Source: Enterobacterales bacterium (GTDB lineage: Bacteria; Pseudomonadota; Gammaproteobacteria; Enterobacterales; Succinivibrionaceae). Taken from it: 7,845 nucleotides of DNA. Numbering within the stretch: position 1 is the first letter of the stretch; each line of letters starts with the position of its first letter. The notes under the pieces were generated by a model, which was not told the DNA's origin, searched no databases, and was given only the letters and a program-made list of their open reading frames with translations. Where the stretch lies: positions 1 to 7,845 of the forward strand of contig CAAGDP010000216.1 of the NCBI GenBank assembly GCA_900768635.1, in the 5' to 3' direction. The position numbers and the translations under genes were made by a program. Shown here in pieces: positions 1 to 6,337 of this stretch.

Positions 1-74
1 AAAATATTTTAGATATTATAAACTATTTATATATTTAATAAAACTGTTATTTACCCCTTTAATCTTCGTCATAA

Positions 75-103
75 TTGAAAAACGGGCTTGAATATGGTAA
101 ATT
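75..103 (+). promoter_or_regulatory. Candidate sigma-70 promoter of zapA
   Basis: TTGAAA at 75-80 (5 of 6 to the -35 consensus) is followed after exactly 17 bp by TAAATT at 98-103 (4 of 6 to the -10 consensus). A TGG directly upstream of the -10 (95-97) makes it an extended -10. Transcription would start near 110, giving a leader of about 38 nt before the zapA start at 148. The upstream DNA (1-60) is very AT-rich, which would suit an UP-type element. Called from sequence only; there is no transcript evidence. Confidence 0.45.
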
Positions 104-147
104 TCACTCATAAATTATCCTTCTCAATCAAGACAAGGCAGTAGATC

Positions 148-456
148 ATGGATGCTTCAAGTGTAGAAAAAGTTGAAATTGAAATAATGCATAATAAATA
201 CACTATCAGCTGTAAAGCCGGTGAAAGCGATTCCTTCAGAAAAGCTGCCAGAACAGTTAACAGTGATATCCGGGATATGCAAAATTTAACCAGCAACCGC
301 CTTTCTCCGGAACAGGTGCTGGCACTGGTTGCAGTTAACTACTGCAAGGATGGGATCAGCCGGGAAAATGAAATGAATGATCAGCTGAATCAGATTAAAT
401 CCCGGATCAAAACTCTGTGCGGTAATCTTGATAAGGTGGGATCCGATTTTTCCTAG
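148..456 (+). CDS. zapA: Cell division protein ZapA
   Basis: A 102-residue ZapA-family protein; the E. coli protein is 109 residues. ZapA binds FtsZ protofilaments in the cytoplasm, crosslinks them and recruits ZapB, so stabilising the Z ring. The N-terminal half (about residues 8-45) has the expected globular pattern: a beta strand (VEIEIMHNKYTISC), a short loop, then a helix with the family's AA..VN.DI spacing. Residues 50-100 form a long charged helix (SPEQVLALVAVNY, then NQIKSRIKTL), the dimerising coiled coil. The start is ATG with AAGG at 135-138, 9 nt upstream. Identity is reinforced by the 6S RNA gene and ygfA directly downstream, an order conserved in gammaproteobacteria. Sequence similarity to E. 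coli is modest, as is usual for this family. The stop codon lies inside the 5' arm of the 6S RNA closing stem. Confidence 0.9.
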   Translation: MDASSVEKVEIEIMHNKYTISCKAGESDSFRKAARTVNSDIRDMQNLTSNRLSPEQVLALVAVNYCKDGISRENEMNDQLNQIKSRIKTLCGNLDKVGSDFS

Positions 457-617
457 CGTTGGTTTTGTGTATAGTGCCTGAGCCGATGCAAAATAACCTG
501 AGGTCATTTCTTCACTGGTGTGAAAGCTCAACTTGTATTGAGAATCCTAAGGTGAATCAACTTGATCTCTCCTTGAACCTCTGGGTTCATGGACCACTTC
601 ACGGGCCGCGCTAGGAA
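450..617 (+). ncRNA. ssrS: 6S RNA (SsrS)
   Basis: 6S RNA binds sigma-70 RNA polymerase holoenzyme, mimics an open promoter and lowers transcription in stationary phase. Visible evidence: a 9-bp closing stem TTCCTAGCG (450-458) with CGCTAGGAA (609-617); the conserved block CCTGAGCCGAT at 477-487, as in E. coli 6S; and a 3' half that follows E. coli in order, GAGAATCCTAAGG then GGTGAATC (by analogy with GAGAAGCCUUAAAA and ACAUUCACC), then CCTTGAACC. TGAACC/GGTTCA at 574-589 forms the apical hairpin matching E. coli CCUUGAACCAAGGGUUCAAGG. The order zapA - ssrS - ygfA matches other gammaproteobacteria. The span of about 168 nt is slightly shorter than E. coli 6S (184 nt). Mature ends are inferred from the stem and may extend a few bases either side. 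No convincing promoter was found for it inside zapA. Confidence 0.9.
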
Positions 618-641
618 CCCTGTAAACTCCCTTTCTCCATC

Positions 642-662
642 CAGCATATCTGTAAAATGCTG
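642..662 (+). other. Hairpin in the 6S-ygfA spacer
   Basis: CAGCAT (642-647) pairs with ATGCTG (657-662) around a 9-nt loop, about 25 nt after the 6S closing stem. No T-run follows, so it is not a standard intrinsic terminator. It could protect or guide 3' processing of a 6S-ygfA precursor transcript. That role is inference, and a 6-bp stem can arise by chance. Confidence 0.3.
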
Positions 663-702
663 TATAACGGTATGGCTCACCAAAATGTCAAACCCGACCG
701 AA

Positions 703-731
703 TACACAAAACATCAAGTATGGGCTATAAT
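703..731 (+). promoter_or_regulatory. Candidate ygfA-rpiA promoter
   Basis: A perfect TATAAT at 726-731 follows TACACA at 703-708 (4 of 6 to the -35 consensus) with a 17-bp spacer. Transcription would begin near 738, about 75 nt ahead of the ygfA ATG. In E. coli ygfA is read through from the 6S promoters. This site would let ygfA-rpiA be expressed separately from 6S RNA. Within the predicted leader, GTACAT (759-764) can pair with ATGTAC (781-786). Confidence 0.45.
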
Positions 732-812
732 CTACACCGTGGAGAATAACCTGCTTTTGTACATCTCCTCAAGCCTGATAATGTACTGAATTATTTGATA
801 TCAATCCATATA

Positions 813-1385
813 ATGAAAAAACAGTTAAGAACGACCATAAGGAAATTACGGAACAGTCTGACTCCTGAGGAGCAGCAACAGGCCGCTGAAGATCTGCTGA
901 AGACTCTGAAAGGGATACCCGGGATATTCTCATTTAAATCCTACGGCATATATCTTCCCTCCGATGGAGAAATCCAAACTGCTCCCATTATTCAGGAACT
1001 GTGGATCAGAGGTGCCAGGGTATATCTTCCTGTGGTTCTTCCTGATCAGGAAATGGAATTTCGCCTTTACCGGAAAGATACTCAGCTTATCCCCAACCGT
1101 TACGGAATATTAGAGCCCGCTTCCCACTCTCCATCCATAAATCCCCGGGAGCTTAATCTGATATTTATGCCTCTGGTGGCTTTTGATCCTCAGGGCAACC
1201 GTCTGGGTATGGGCGGGGGATATTATGATCGTCTCCTTAATAAACTACGACAGGAAGGACGCGGACCCATCCCTCTGGGACTTGCGCATAACTGTCAGCT
1301 GGTTAATGAACTTCCTGCTGAAGCCTGGGATATCCCTGTTCCGGCGGTAGCTACTCCCCGGCAAATCTTTAACTTTCAAAGATAA
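813..1385 (+). CDS. ygfA: 5-formyltetrahydrofolate cyclo-ligase (MTHFS)
   Basis: ATP-dependent cytoplasmic enzyme that converts 5-formyl-THF to 5,10-methenyl-THF, returning stored folate to one-carbon metabolism. From the ATG at 813 it is 190 residues, close to E. coli YgfA (182). The signature block is plain: VAFDPQGNRLGMGGGYYDR at about residues 122-140, with the glycine-rich GMGGGYYD as the nucleotide/folate loop. An N-terminal basic segment KKQLRTTIRKLRN and the SYGIYLPSDGEIQT region (about 43-56) also fit the family. A TTG at 795 in frame would add six residues, but neither start has a clear ribosome binding site. ATG is preferred because MKKQLR..IR is the usual beginning. It lies downstream of 6S RNA, as in E. 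coli, and 10 nt ahead of rpiA, so the two are probably one operon. Confidence 0.93.
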   Translation: MKKQLRTTIRKLRNSLTPEEQQQAAEDLLKTLKGIPGIFSFKSYGIYLPSDGEIQTAPIIQELWIRGARVYLPVVLPDQEMEFRLYRKDTQLIPNRYGILEPASHSPSINPRELNLIFMPLVAFDPQGNRLGMGGGYYDRLLNKLRQEGRGPIPLGLAHNCQLVNELPAEAWDIPVPAVATPRQIFNFQR

Positions 1386-1395
1386 GGAATAAATT

Positions 1396-2058
1396 ATGAC
1401 ACAAAATGAAATGAAACAGGCTGCAGCACTGGCTGCTGTCAAATATGTTAAGGAAAATGCCGTACTTGGTGTAGGTACCGGATCTACCGTAAATTTCTTT
1501 ATTGATGCATTAGAGCCGGTTAAACACCAGATCAAAGGTGCTGTTTCCAGCTCCAAAGCATCCACCGCCCGTCTGGAAGCCATGGGTATTCCGGTTCTGG
1601 ATCTTAATAATATTCAGGAATTTGATATTTATGTGGATGGCGCCGATGAAATCAATGAAACACTGGATATGATCAAAGGCGGCGGAGCTGCTCTTACCAG
1701 AGAAAAAATTGTATCAGCCGTTGCAAAACAGTTTATCTGTATTGTAGATGAAACCAAACTGGTTAAAACCTTGGGAAAATTCCCGCTGCCGGTGGAAGTA
1801 ATTCCCATGGCCCGTGCCTATGTAGCCCGGGAACTTGGCAAGTTAGGAGGAGAGGTAGTTTACCGCGAGGGGGTAGTTACCGACAACGGCAATGATATTC
1901 TGGATGTTCATGGCTTATCAATCACCAACCCTCAGGCTTTGGAAGAACAAATCAACAATATTGTGGGAGTTGTAACCTGCGGTATCTTCTCCCGCCGTGG
2001 CGCTGATGTAGTTCTGGCAGGTACGGCACAGGGCGTCAAAACCATCAGTCGCAGTTAA
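1396..2058 (+). CDS. rpiA: Ribose-5-phosphate isomerase A
   Basis: Interconverts ribose 5-phosphate and ribulose 5-phosphate in the non-oxidative pentose phosphate pathway, supplying ribose for nucleotides. The 220-residue product aligns nearly end to end with E. coli RpiA (219). Visible functional sites at the same numbering are the phosphate loop GVGTGST (25-31), the catalytic DGADE (Asp81, Asp84), Lys94 in KGGGAALTREK and the catalytic base Glu103. FPLPVEVIPMA (129-139) and VVTDNGN (160-166) are further family blocks. The ribosome binding site AAGGA (1384-1388) overlaps the ygfA stop codon, with 7 nt to the ATG, which suggests translational coupling with ygfA. In E. coli rpiA lies near ygfA but on the opposite strand; here both are co-directional. 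Expression ends at the hairpin at 2068-2093. Confidence 0.97.
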   Translation: MTQNEMKQAAALAAVKYVKENAVLGVGTGSTVNFFIDALEPVKHQIKGAVSSSKASTARLEAMGIPVLDLNNIQEFDIYVDGADEINETLDMIKGGGAALTREKIVSAVAKQFICIVDETKLVKTLGKFPLPVEVIPMARAYVARELGKLGGEVVYREGVVTDNGNDILDVHGLSITNPQALEEQINNIVGVVTCGIFSRRGADVVLAGTAQGVKTISRS

Positions 2059-2067
2059 CCAAAATAG

Positions 2068-2093
2068 AAAGACCCGGATTAATCCGGGTCTTT
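2068..2093. terminator. Bidirectional intrinsic terminator, rpiA/yebC
   Basis: A perfect 26-bp palindrome centred at 2080/2081: AAAGACCCGGATT meets its exact reverse complement. In RNA it folds as a GACCCGG/CCGGGTC-rich stem with a short AT loop. On the plus strand TTTTT continues at 2091-2095 for rpiA. On the minus strand it is followed by a T-rich but interrupted tract (TTTCTATTTT) for yebC. It sits in the 59-bp gap between two converging genes, where a shared terminator is expected. Confidence 0.92.
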
Positions 2094-2117
2094 TTATATA
2101 AATGGAAACTTAAAGAA

Positions 2118-2864
2118 TTATTCCAGAGTGGCAGCTACTTCATCAGAGATATTACCGTTGTGGTAAACCTGCTGCACATCATCCAAATCTTCAAGAGCAT
2201 CAATAAGGTTAAGGAACTTCTGAGCATGATCTGCATCAAGTTCAGCTTCAGTGGATGGGATCATGGAAACCTTTGCAGATGAATACTTGATTCCTGCCTT
2301 TTCAATGGCATCCAGAACCTCACCAAAGGATGAAGGATCGGTTGTTACTTCAATAGATCCGTCATCATCAGCTACTACATCTTCGGCTCCTGCTTCCAGA
2401 GCCAGATCCATAATCTTTTCTTCATCACCGGATTCAAACTCGATTACACCCTTCTTGCTGAAGAGATAAGATACAGAGCCACTGGTCCCAAGATTACCGC
2501 CGGCTTTAGTGAATGCATGGCGTACATCAGCAACAGTACGGTTTTTATTATCAGAAAGGCATTCCACCAGAATAGCAGTCCCGCAAGGACCATAACCTTC
2601 ATAAACAATAGATTCCAGCTGTGCACCGTCATCGTCACCACCGGCTCCGCGCTTTACAGCTCTGTCAACTGTATCACGAGTCATATTGTTTGACAAAGCT
2701 TCTGCAATTGCTGCACGCAGACGTGGATTGGCAGCAGGATCGCCACCACCCATACGGGCTGCGGTAGTTATTTCGCGAATAAGCTTAGTGAAAATTTTGC
2801 CGCGTTTTGCATCCTGCAAACCTTTGCGATGTTGTATGTTATGCCACTTGCTATGACCTGACAT
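2118..2864 (-). CDS. yebC: YebC/TACO1-family translation factor
   Basis: A 248-residue cytoplasmic protein; E. coli YebC is 246. The family signature is intact at the N terminus: MSGHSKWHNIQHRKG (1-15), then DAKRGKIFTKLIREI (18-32). GGDPAANPRLR (about 40-50), VYEGYGPCG and the NLGTSGSVSYLF block follow. An acidic middle section (about residues 145-170) matches the second domain. YebC proteins were long annotated as transcriptional regulators. More recent work on the family, including mitochondrial TACO1, supports a role in helping ribosomes through difficult stretches such as polyproline. The start is well set by GGGAG 6 nt upstream of the ATG. It lies 72 nt behind aspS on the same strand and is probably co-transcribed. 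The usual enterobacterial neighbours nudB and ruvC are absent. Confidence 0.96.
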   Translation of the reverse strand: MSGHSKWHNIQHRKGLQDAKRGKIFTKLIREITTAARMGGGDPAANPRLRAAIAEALSNNMTRDTVDRAVKRGAGGDDDGAQLESIVYEGYGPCGTAILVECLSDNKNRTVADVRHAFTKAGGNLGTSGSVSYLFSKKGVIEFESGDEEKIMDLALEAGAEDVVADDDGSIEVTTDPSSFGEVLDAIEKAGIKYSSAKVSMIPSTEAELDADHAQKFLNLIDALEDLDDVQQVYHNGNISDEVAATLE

Positions 2865-2892
2865 TTAAAACTCCCAATAAATCAAAATTACC

Positions 2893-2908
2893 ATCTGCCC
2901 CGGCAGAT
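2893..2908 (-). other. Small hairpin between aspS and yebC
   Basis: ATCTGC and GCAGAT (2893-2898 and 2903-2908) form a 6-bp stem with a 4-nt loop on the transcript from aspS into yebC. Downstream on the minus strand comes GGTAATTTTGATT, a weak U-tract. It may act as a leaky terminator or a processing site that separates aspS from yebC expression. A strong terminator here is unlikely. Confidence 0.3.
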
Positions 2909-2936
2909 ACTGCTTCACCGGAGACAAAACTATATA

Positions 2937-4700
2937 TTATTCCCGATCCAAAGTCCGGATAGCCAATTCCTGCAGAGCTTCCGGACTTCCGTATGACGGT
3001 GCGTCAGTCATTAAACAGGCTGCAGCAGTAGTCTTAGGGAATGCTATAACATCTCTGATATTATCCACACCGGTTAACAGCATGGACAAACGATCCAGAC
3101 CGAAAGCCAGTCCGGCATGAGGAGGTGTACCGTATTTCAGTGCATCCAGAAGGAATCCAAACTTATCCTGCTGTTCCTGCTCACTGATCCCCAGCACTCT
3201 GAATACTGCCTGCTGGATATCATTTTTGTGAATACGTACCGAACCGCCACCTACTTCGTAGCCATTAATAACCATATCATAGGCATCTGCATATACACTG
3301 AACGGATCCTTTTCCAGCTCTTCAGGAGAAGACACCTTTGGTGAGGTAAACGGATGATGCATTGCAGTTACACCTGCTTCCGGAGTTTCCTCAAACATTG
3401 GAAAATCCACTACCCACAGCGGACACCACTGTTTGTCGTACAGGTTCAGATCCCTGGCAACCTTAAGACGTAAACCGCCCAGAGCATCACATACCATCTT
3501 AAAGGAGCCAGCTCCGAAAAAGATGAGATCCCCATCTGCAGCAGAGGTGCGCTCCACAATAGCCATAATTGTTTCCGGGGTCAGGAATTTGGCAACTGGT
3601 GACTGAATACCATTTACTCCGTCTTCCAGCTTGTTAACCTTCATCCAGGCCAATCCTTTGGCTCCGAAAACCTTAACATATTCCCCATACTGATCTAACT
3701 GCTTACGGGTAAAAGTTGCGGCTCCAGGGATCTTTAAAGCTGCCACCCTACTCTTCGGTGCATTAGCCGGCTCTTTGAAAACACTGAAATCACAGTCTTT
3801 TACCAGATCTGCAATATCTACTATTTCAGTAGGGATACGCATATCAGGTTTGTCAGAACCGAAACGTCTCATGGCTTCATCCCAGGTCATAACCGGGAAC
3901 TTCGGCAGTTCTACTCCGATAATTTCCTTCCAGAGAGAAGTAATAAGTTCCTCCATGATTCCCTGAATTTCAGCAGGAGTCAGGAAGGAAGTCTCAATAT
4001 CTATCTGGGTAAATTCCGGCTGACGGTCAGCTCGTAAATCTTCATCCCGGAAACATTTAACAATCTGATAGTAACGGTCATAACCGGACATCATCAGCAG
4101 CTGCTTGTAAAGCTGCGGAGACTGGGGTAACGCATAAAACTTGCCATGATGAATACGGCTCGGCACCAGATAATCCCGGGCACCTTCCGGAGTCGGCTTA
4201 CCCAGAATCGGGGTTTCAATATCTAAAAAGCCATGATCATCCAGAAAACGTCTCACAAAGCCGGTGATCCGGGATCTGGTCATAATATTGTGAACCATTT
4301 CCGGACGACGCAGATCCAGATAACGATATTTAAGTCGCAGTTCTTCAGAATTATTAGGCTGATTAATATCAATAGGTAACTGGGCTGAACGATTAACAAT
4401 AGTTAAATCGGAAGCGTAAACCTCTACTGATCCGGTGGCACGATCATTTTTTACCTGATCTGCCGGACGTGCTTTCACAATACCATCAACAATGATGCAA
4501 TATTCGTTACGTAACTCTGATGCCAGCTCATAAGCCTTTTTATTGTCTGGATCAAAAACAACCTGCACCAGACCTTCCCGGTCCCGCATATCAATAAAAA
4601 TTAATCCGCCCAGGTCACGACGCTTGTTAACCCATCCGCACAATGTCACTTTCTCATCTACATTGGCCAGTGACACCTGCCCGCAATATATAGTACGCAT
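2937..4700 (-). CDS. aspS: Aspartyl-tRNA synthetase
   Basis: Charges tRNA-Asp with aspartate; a class IIb synthetase of 587 residues (E. coli 590). Domain order: an N-terminal OB fold that reads the anticodon (about 1-105, with WVNKRRDLGGLIFIDMRDRE); the catalytic core with motif 1 around FLDIETPIL (158-166); QSPQLYKQ (193-200); motif 2 with FRDED (217-221) and PEFTQID; the bacterial GAD insertion (about 290-420); and motif 3 GLAFGLDR (530-537). Leu at position 30 in the OB fold, where non-discriminating enzymes such as that of Pseudomonas carry His, suggests an enzyme specific for tRNA-Asp; this is inference from one residue. The ATG is set by AGGAC 6 nt upstream. It is followed by yebC. A terminator-like hairpin with T6 ends 47 nt before the start codon, so expression needs a promoter in or just before that region or readthrough. 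Confidence 0.98.
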   Translation of the reverse strand: MRTIYCGQVSLANVDEKVTLCGWVNKRRDLGGLIFIDMRDREGLVQVVFDPDNKKAYELASELRNEYCIIVDGIVKARPADQVKNDRATGSVEVYASDLTIVNRSAQLPIDINQPNNSEELRLKYRYLDLRRPEMVHNIMTRSRITGFVRRFLDDHGFLDIETPILGKPTPEGARDYLVPSRIHHGKFYALPQSPQLYKQLLMMSGYDRYYQIVKCFRDEDLRADRQPEFTQIDIETSFLTPAEIQGIMEELITSLWKEIIGVELPKFPVMTWDEAMRRFGSDKPDMRIPTEIVDIADLVKDCDFSVFKEPANAPKSRVAALKIPGAATFTRKQLDQYGEYVKVFGAKGLAWMKVNKLEDGVNGIQSPVAKFLTPETIMAIVERTSAADGDLIFFGAGSFKMVCDALGGLRLKVARDLNLYDKQWCPLWVVDFPMFEETPEAGVTAMHHPFTSPKVSSPEELEKDPFSVYADAYDMVINGYEVGGGSVRIHKNDIQQAVFRVLGISEQEQQDKFGFLLDALKYGTPPHAGLAFGLDRLSMLLTGVDNIRDVIAFPKTTAAACLMTDAPSYGSPEALQELAIRTLDRE

Positions 4701-4746
4701 TTATTGTCCTATACCTGTATAAATCCCTGCTTACCGCAGAAGCCGT

Positions 4747-4773
4747 AAAAAAGGAGCTTAACAATCTGCTCCC
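4747..4773 (-). terminator. Intrinsic terminator or attenuator in the aspS leader
   Basis: Read on the minus strand, GGGAGC, a 10-nt loop and GCTCC form a 5-6-bp stem (arms 4768-4773 and 4753-4757, with a closing G-U pair) followed at once by T6 (4752-4747). It lies only 46 nt upstream of the aspS ATG. It may be the second terminator of the rnm-yciO-nfo operon, or an attenuator if a promoter lies upstream. TATACT at 4789-4784 is a possible -10 box there, with no good -35. Confidence 0.6.
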
Positions 4774-4805
4774 AAATAAAATAAGTATATTTTACTCATG
4801 ACAGG

Positions 4806-4850
4806 AAAAAAAATAAACCGCCCGGAAATGATTAGAATAAAGAATCCGGG
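4806..4850 (-). terminator. Possible terminator of the rnm-yciO-nfo operon
   Basis: On the minus strand CCCGGA (4850-4845) pairs with TCCGGG (4826-4821) across an 18-nt loop that can itself pair through GATT/AATC. An 8-nt T-run follows at 4813-4806 after a 7-nt gap. It sits 18 nt past the nfo stop codon. The gap between stem and T-run makes it weaker than a textbook terminator; the hairpin at 4747-4773 may act as backup. Confidence 0.5.
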
Positions 4851-4867
4851 TACATCATGCTGACATT

Positions 4868-5701
4868 CTATTCTTGATAAAGAGAACGCAGTAATGCAAT
4901 CTCCCGACCGTAACCTGGAACATCATTAGGTGTTTCAAGATAAAAAGGAAGATGTTTAAGCACAGGATGATTAATTATCCTGCTGAGAGCGTCCAGTCCG
5001 ATTTGCCCTTCACCAATTAATGCATGGCGATCCTTATGAGATCCCAGACCGAAAATCGAATCATTTAAATGAACCGCCTTTAATCTGGATAGGCCGATAA
5101 CTGAATCAAACTCTTTAAGAACTCCTTCCAGATTATTAATGACATCATAACCGCCATCGCAGATATGACAGGTATCAAGACAAATCCCTACTGATGAAGG
5201 ATCACCCACCAGACGTAAAATGGAGGCCAGTTCATCAAAAGAGCCACCTATTTCACTGCCTTTTCCGGCCATGGTTTCCAGAAGAATGGTAACCGGATAA
5301 TTAAGCTCCACCAGTCGACCTAACAGATCGGCAATTTTGCGGATCCCCACATCGACACCCTGTTTGACATGACTTCCCGGGTGAAAATTATACATACTTC
5401 CGGGGATATGAGAGAGACGCATCAGATCATCACTCATAGTTTCAAATGCATAAGTTCTGAGATCTTCCACAGCGGCGGCAGGATTCATGGTATATGGGGC
5501 ATGAGCCAGAAGCGGTCCAATCGCATACTCCTCAGCCAATGCGTTATATCTGGCCACATCCTCCAGATCCAGAGGTTTGGCAGATCCGCCCCGGGGATTC
5601 CGGGTAAAAAACTGAATAACATTGGCATTAATACTTATTGCCTCCCTTATCATGGCTTCAAAGCCCCTGGAGAAAGAGAGATGACATCCCAGTTTCAGCA
5701 T
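4868..5701 (-). CDS. nfo: Deoxyribonuclease IV (AP endonuclease IV)
   Basis: Cleaves DNA 5' of abasic sites and removes blocked 3' ends in base-excision repair. The 277-residue product (E. coli 285) keeps all nine ligands of the three-zinc site: His67, His107 in NFHPGSH, Glu142 in LLETMAG, Asp176 and His179 in CLDTCH, His211 in HLND, Asp224 and His226 in KDRH, and Glu256 in YLETP. The ATG at 5701 is chosen because AAGGAG lies 5-6 nt upstream and MLKLGCHLS is the usual beginning; an upstream in-frame start at 5743 would overlap yciO. It begins 10 nt after yciO, and its ribosome binding site overlaps the yciO stop, so coupling is likely. The N terminus (KLGCHLSFSRGF, FFTRNPRGG) looks like the enzyme common in Firmicutes rather than E. 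coli Nfo, which suggests possible transfer. Confidence 0.95.
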   Translation of the reverse strand: MLKLGCHLSFSRGFEAMIREAISINANVIQFFTRNPRGGSAKPLDLEDVARYNALAEEYAIGPLLAHAPYTMNPAAAVEDLRTYAFETMSDDLMRLSHIPGSMYNFHPGSHVKQGVDVGIRKIADLLGRLVELNYPVTILLETMAGKGSEIGGSFDELASILRLVGDPSSVGICLDTCHICDGGYDVINNLEGVLKEFDSVIGLSRLKAVHLNDSIFGLGSHKDRHALIGEGQIGLDALSRIINHPVLKHLPFYLETPNDVPGYGREIALLRSLYQE

Positions 5702-5711
5702 AAATACTCCT

Positions 5712-6332
5712 TTAACAGAAAGGTGCAGGATCGCCCTGACCAACCCGGATAATTTCTATTTCATCCTCGGCCATATCTACCACAGTGGTAGGTTTTTCTG
5801 AAATATAGCCGCCGTCCACAATAACGTCCACCTGAGAATCCAGAATTTCCCTGATATTATAGGGATCATTTTCCGCAACTTCAGATCCCGGCAGAATTAA
5901 GGTGGTAGACATTATCGGTTCACCTAATTCCTTCAGAAGATCAGTACAGATAGGAAAATCCGGAATACGCAAACCTATGGTACGCCGTTTTTCGTTCATT
6001 ACCCGGTGAGGAACTTCCTTACTGGCTCTCAGAATGAAAGTATAAGGTCCCGGAGTATAACGCTTAATCAGACGAAACTGGGTATTATCCACACTGGCAT
6101 AACGGGAAATTTCCGAAATGTTCGGGCAGACAAGAGTAAAATTATGTTTCTTATTAACATCTCTGATGCGACAGATGCGCTGAAAACCGGCTTTATTGTC
6201 CAGCATACAGCCCAGTGCATAGCCGGAATCAGTAGGATAAACCATAACCCCGCCCTTTTTCAGAACATCGACAGCCTGAGCGATCAGACGTGACTGGGGG
6301 TTCTCTGGATGAATTGTGATAAAAAGTGCCAT
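5712..6332 (-). CDS. yciO: YciO, Sua5/YciO/YrdC-family protein
   Basis: A 206-residue protein, exactly the length of E. coli YciO, with close similarity throughout. Blocks seen: IHPENPQSRLI (7-17), the nucleotide-binding VYPTDSGYALGC (31-42), CRIRDVNKKHNFTL (54-67), TPGPYTFIL (93-101), RTIGLRIP (117-124), MSTTLILPGS (141-150) and KPTTVVDM (180-187). The fold is that of TsaC/Sua5, which makes threonylcarbamoyl-AMP for t6A modification of tRNA. YciO is a separate branch that keeps HNFTL where TsaC has its own basic loop, and its physiological role is not settled, so an annotation as functional TsaC would be too strong. The ribosome binding site is weak and the gene starts 5 nt after rnm, so translational coupling is likely. 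The rnm-yciO pairing is conserved in enterobacteria. Confidence 0.95.
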   Translation of the reverse strand: MALFITIHPENPQSRLIAQAVDVLKKGGVMVYPTDSGYALGCMLDNKAGFQRICRIRDVNKKHNFTLVCPNISEISRYASVDNTQFRLIKRYTPGPYTFILRASKEVPHRVMNEKRRTIGLRIPDFPICTDLLKELGEPIMSTTLILPGSEVAENDPYNIREILDSQVDVIVDGGYISEKPTTVVDMAEDEIEIIRVGQGDPAPFC

Positions 6333-6337
6333 TTATA

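Noticed and set aside
1..72. A divergent minus-strand gene such as ygfB at the left edge
   Set aside because: The only short frame found (ATG at 72) stops after 18 codons; the DNA is AT-rich spacer.
589..789. A 66-codon plus-strand open frame covering the 3' end of 6S RNA and the spacer
   Set aside because: It starts inside the conserved 6S structure, has no ribosome binding site and its product resembles no known family; the bases are explained by the RNA gene and a promoter.
4701..4867. A T-box riboswitch for aspS
   Set aside because: No conserved T-box sequence or specifier-loop layout is visible and the leader is too short.
5702..5743. Extended start for nfo at 5743
   Set aside because: The extension overlaps the end of yciO, while the ATG at 5701 has an excellent AAGGAG and matches the family N terminus.
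5712..6332. Calling this gene tsaC (threonylcarbamoyl-AMP synthase)
   Set aside because: Length and motifs follow YciO, not TsaC, and YciO cannot be assumed to carry out t6A synthesis.
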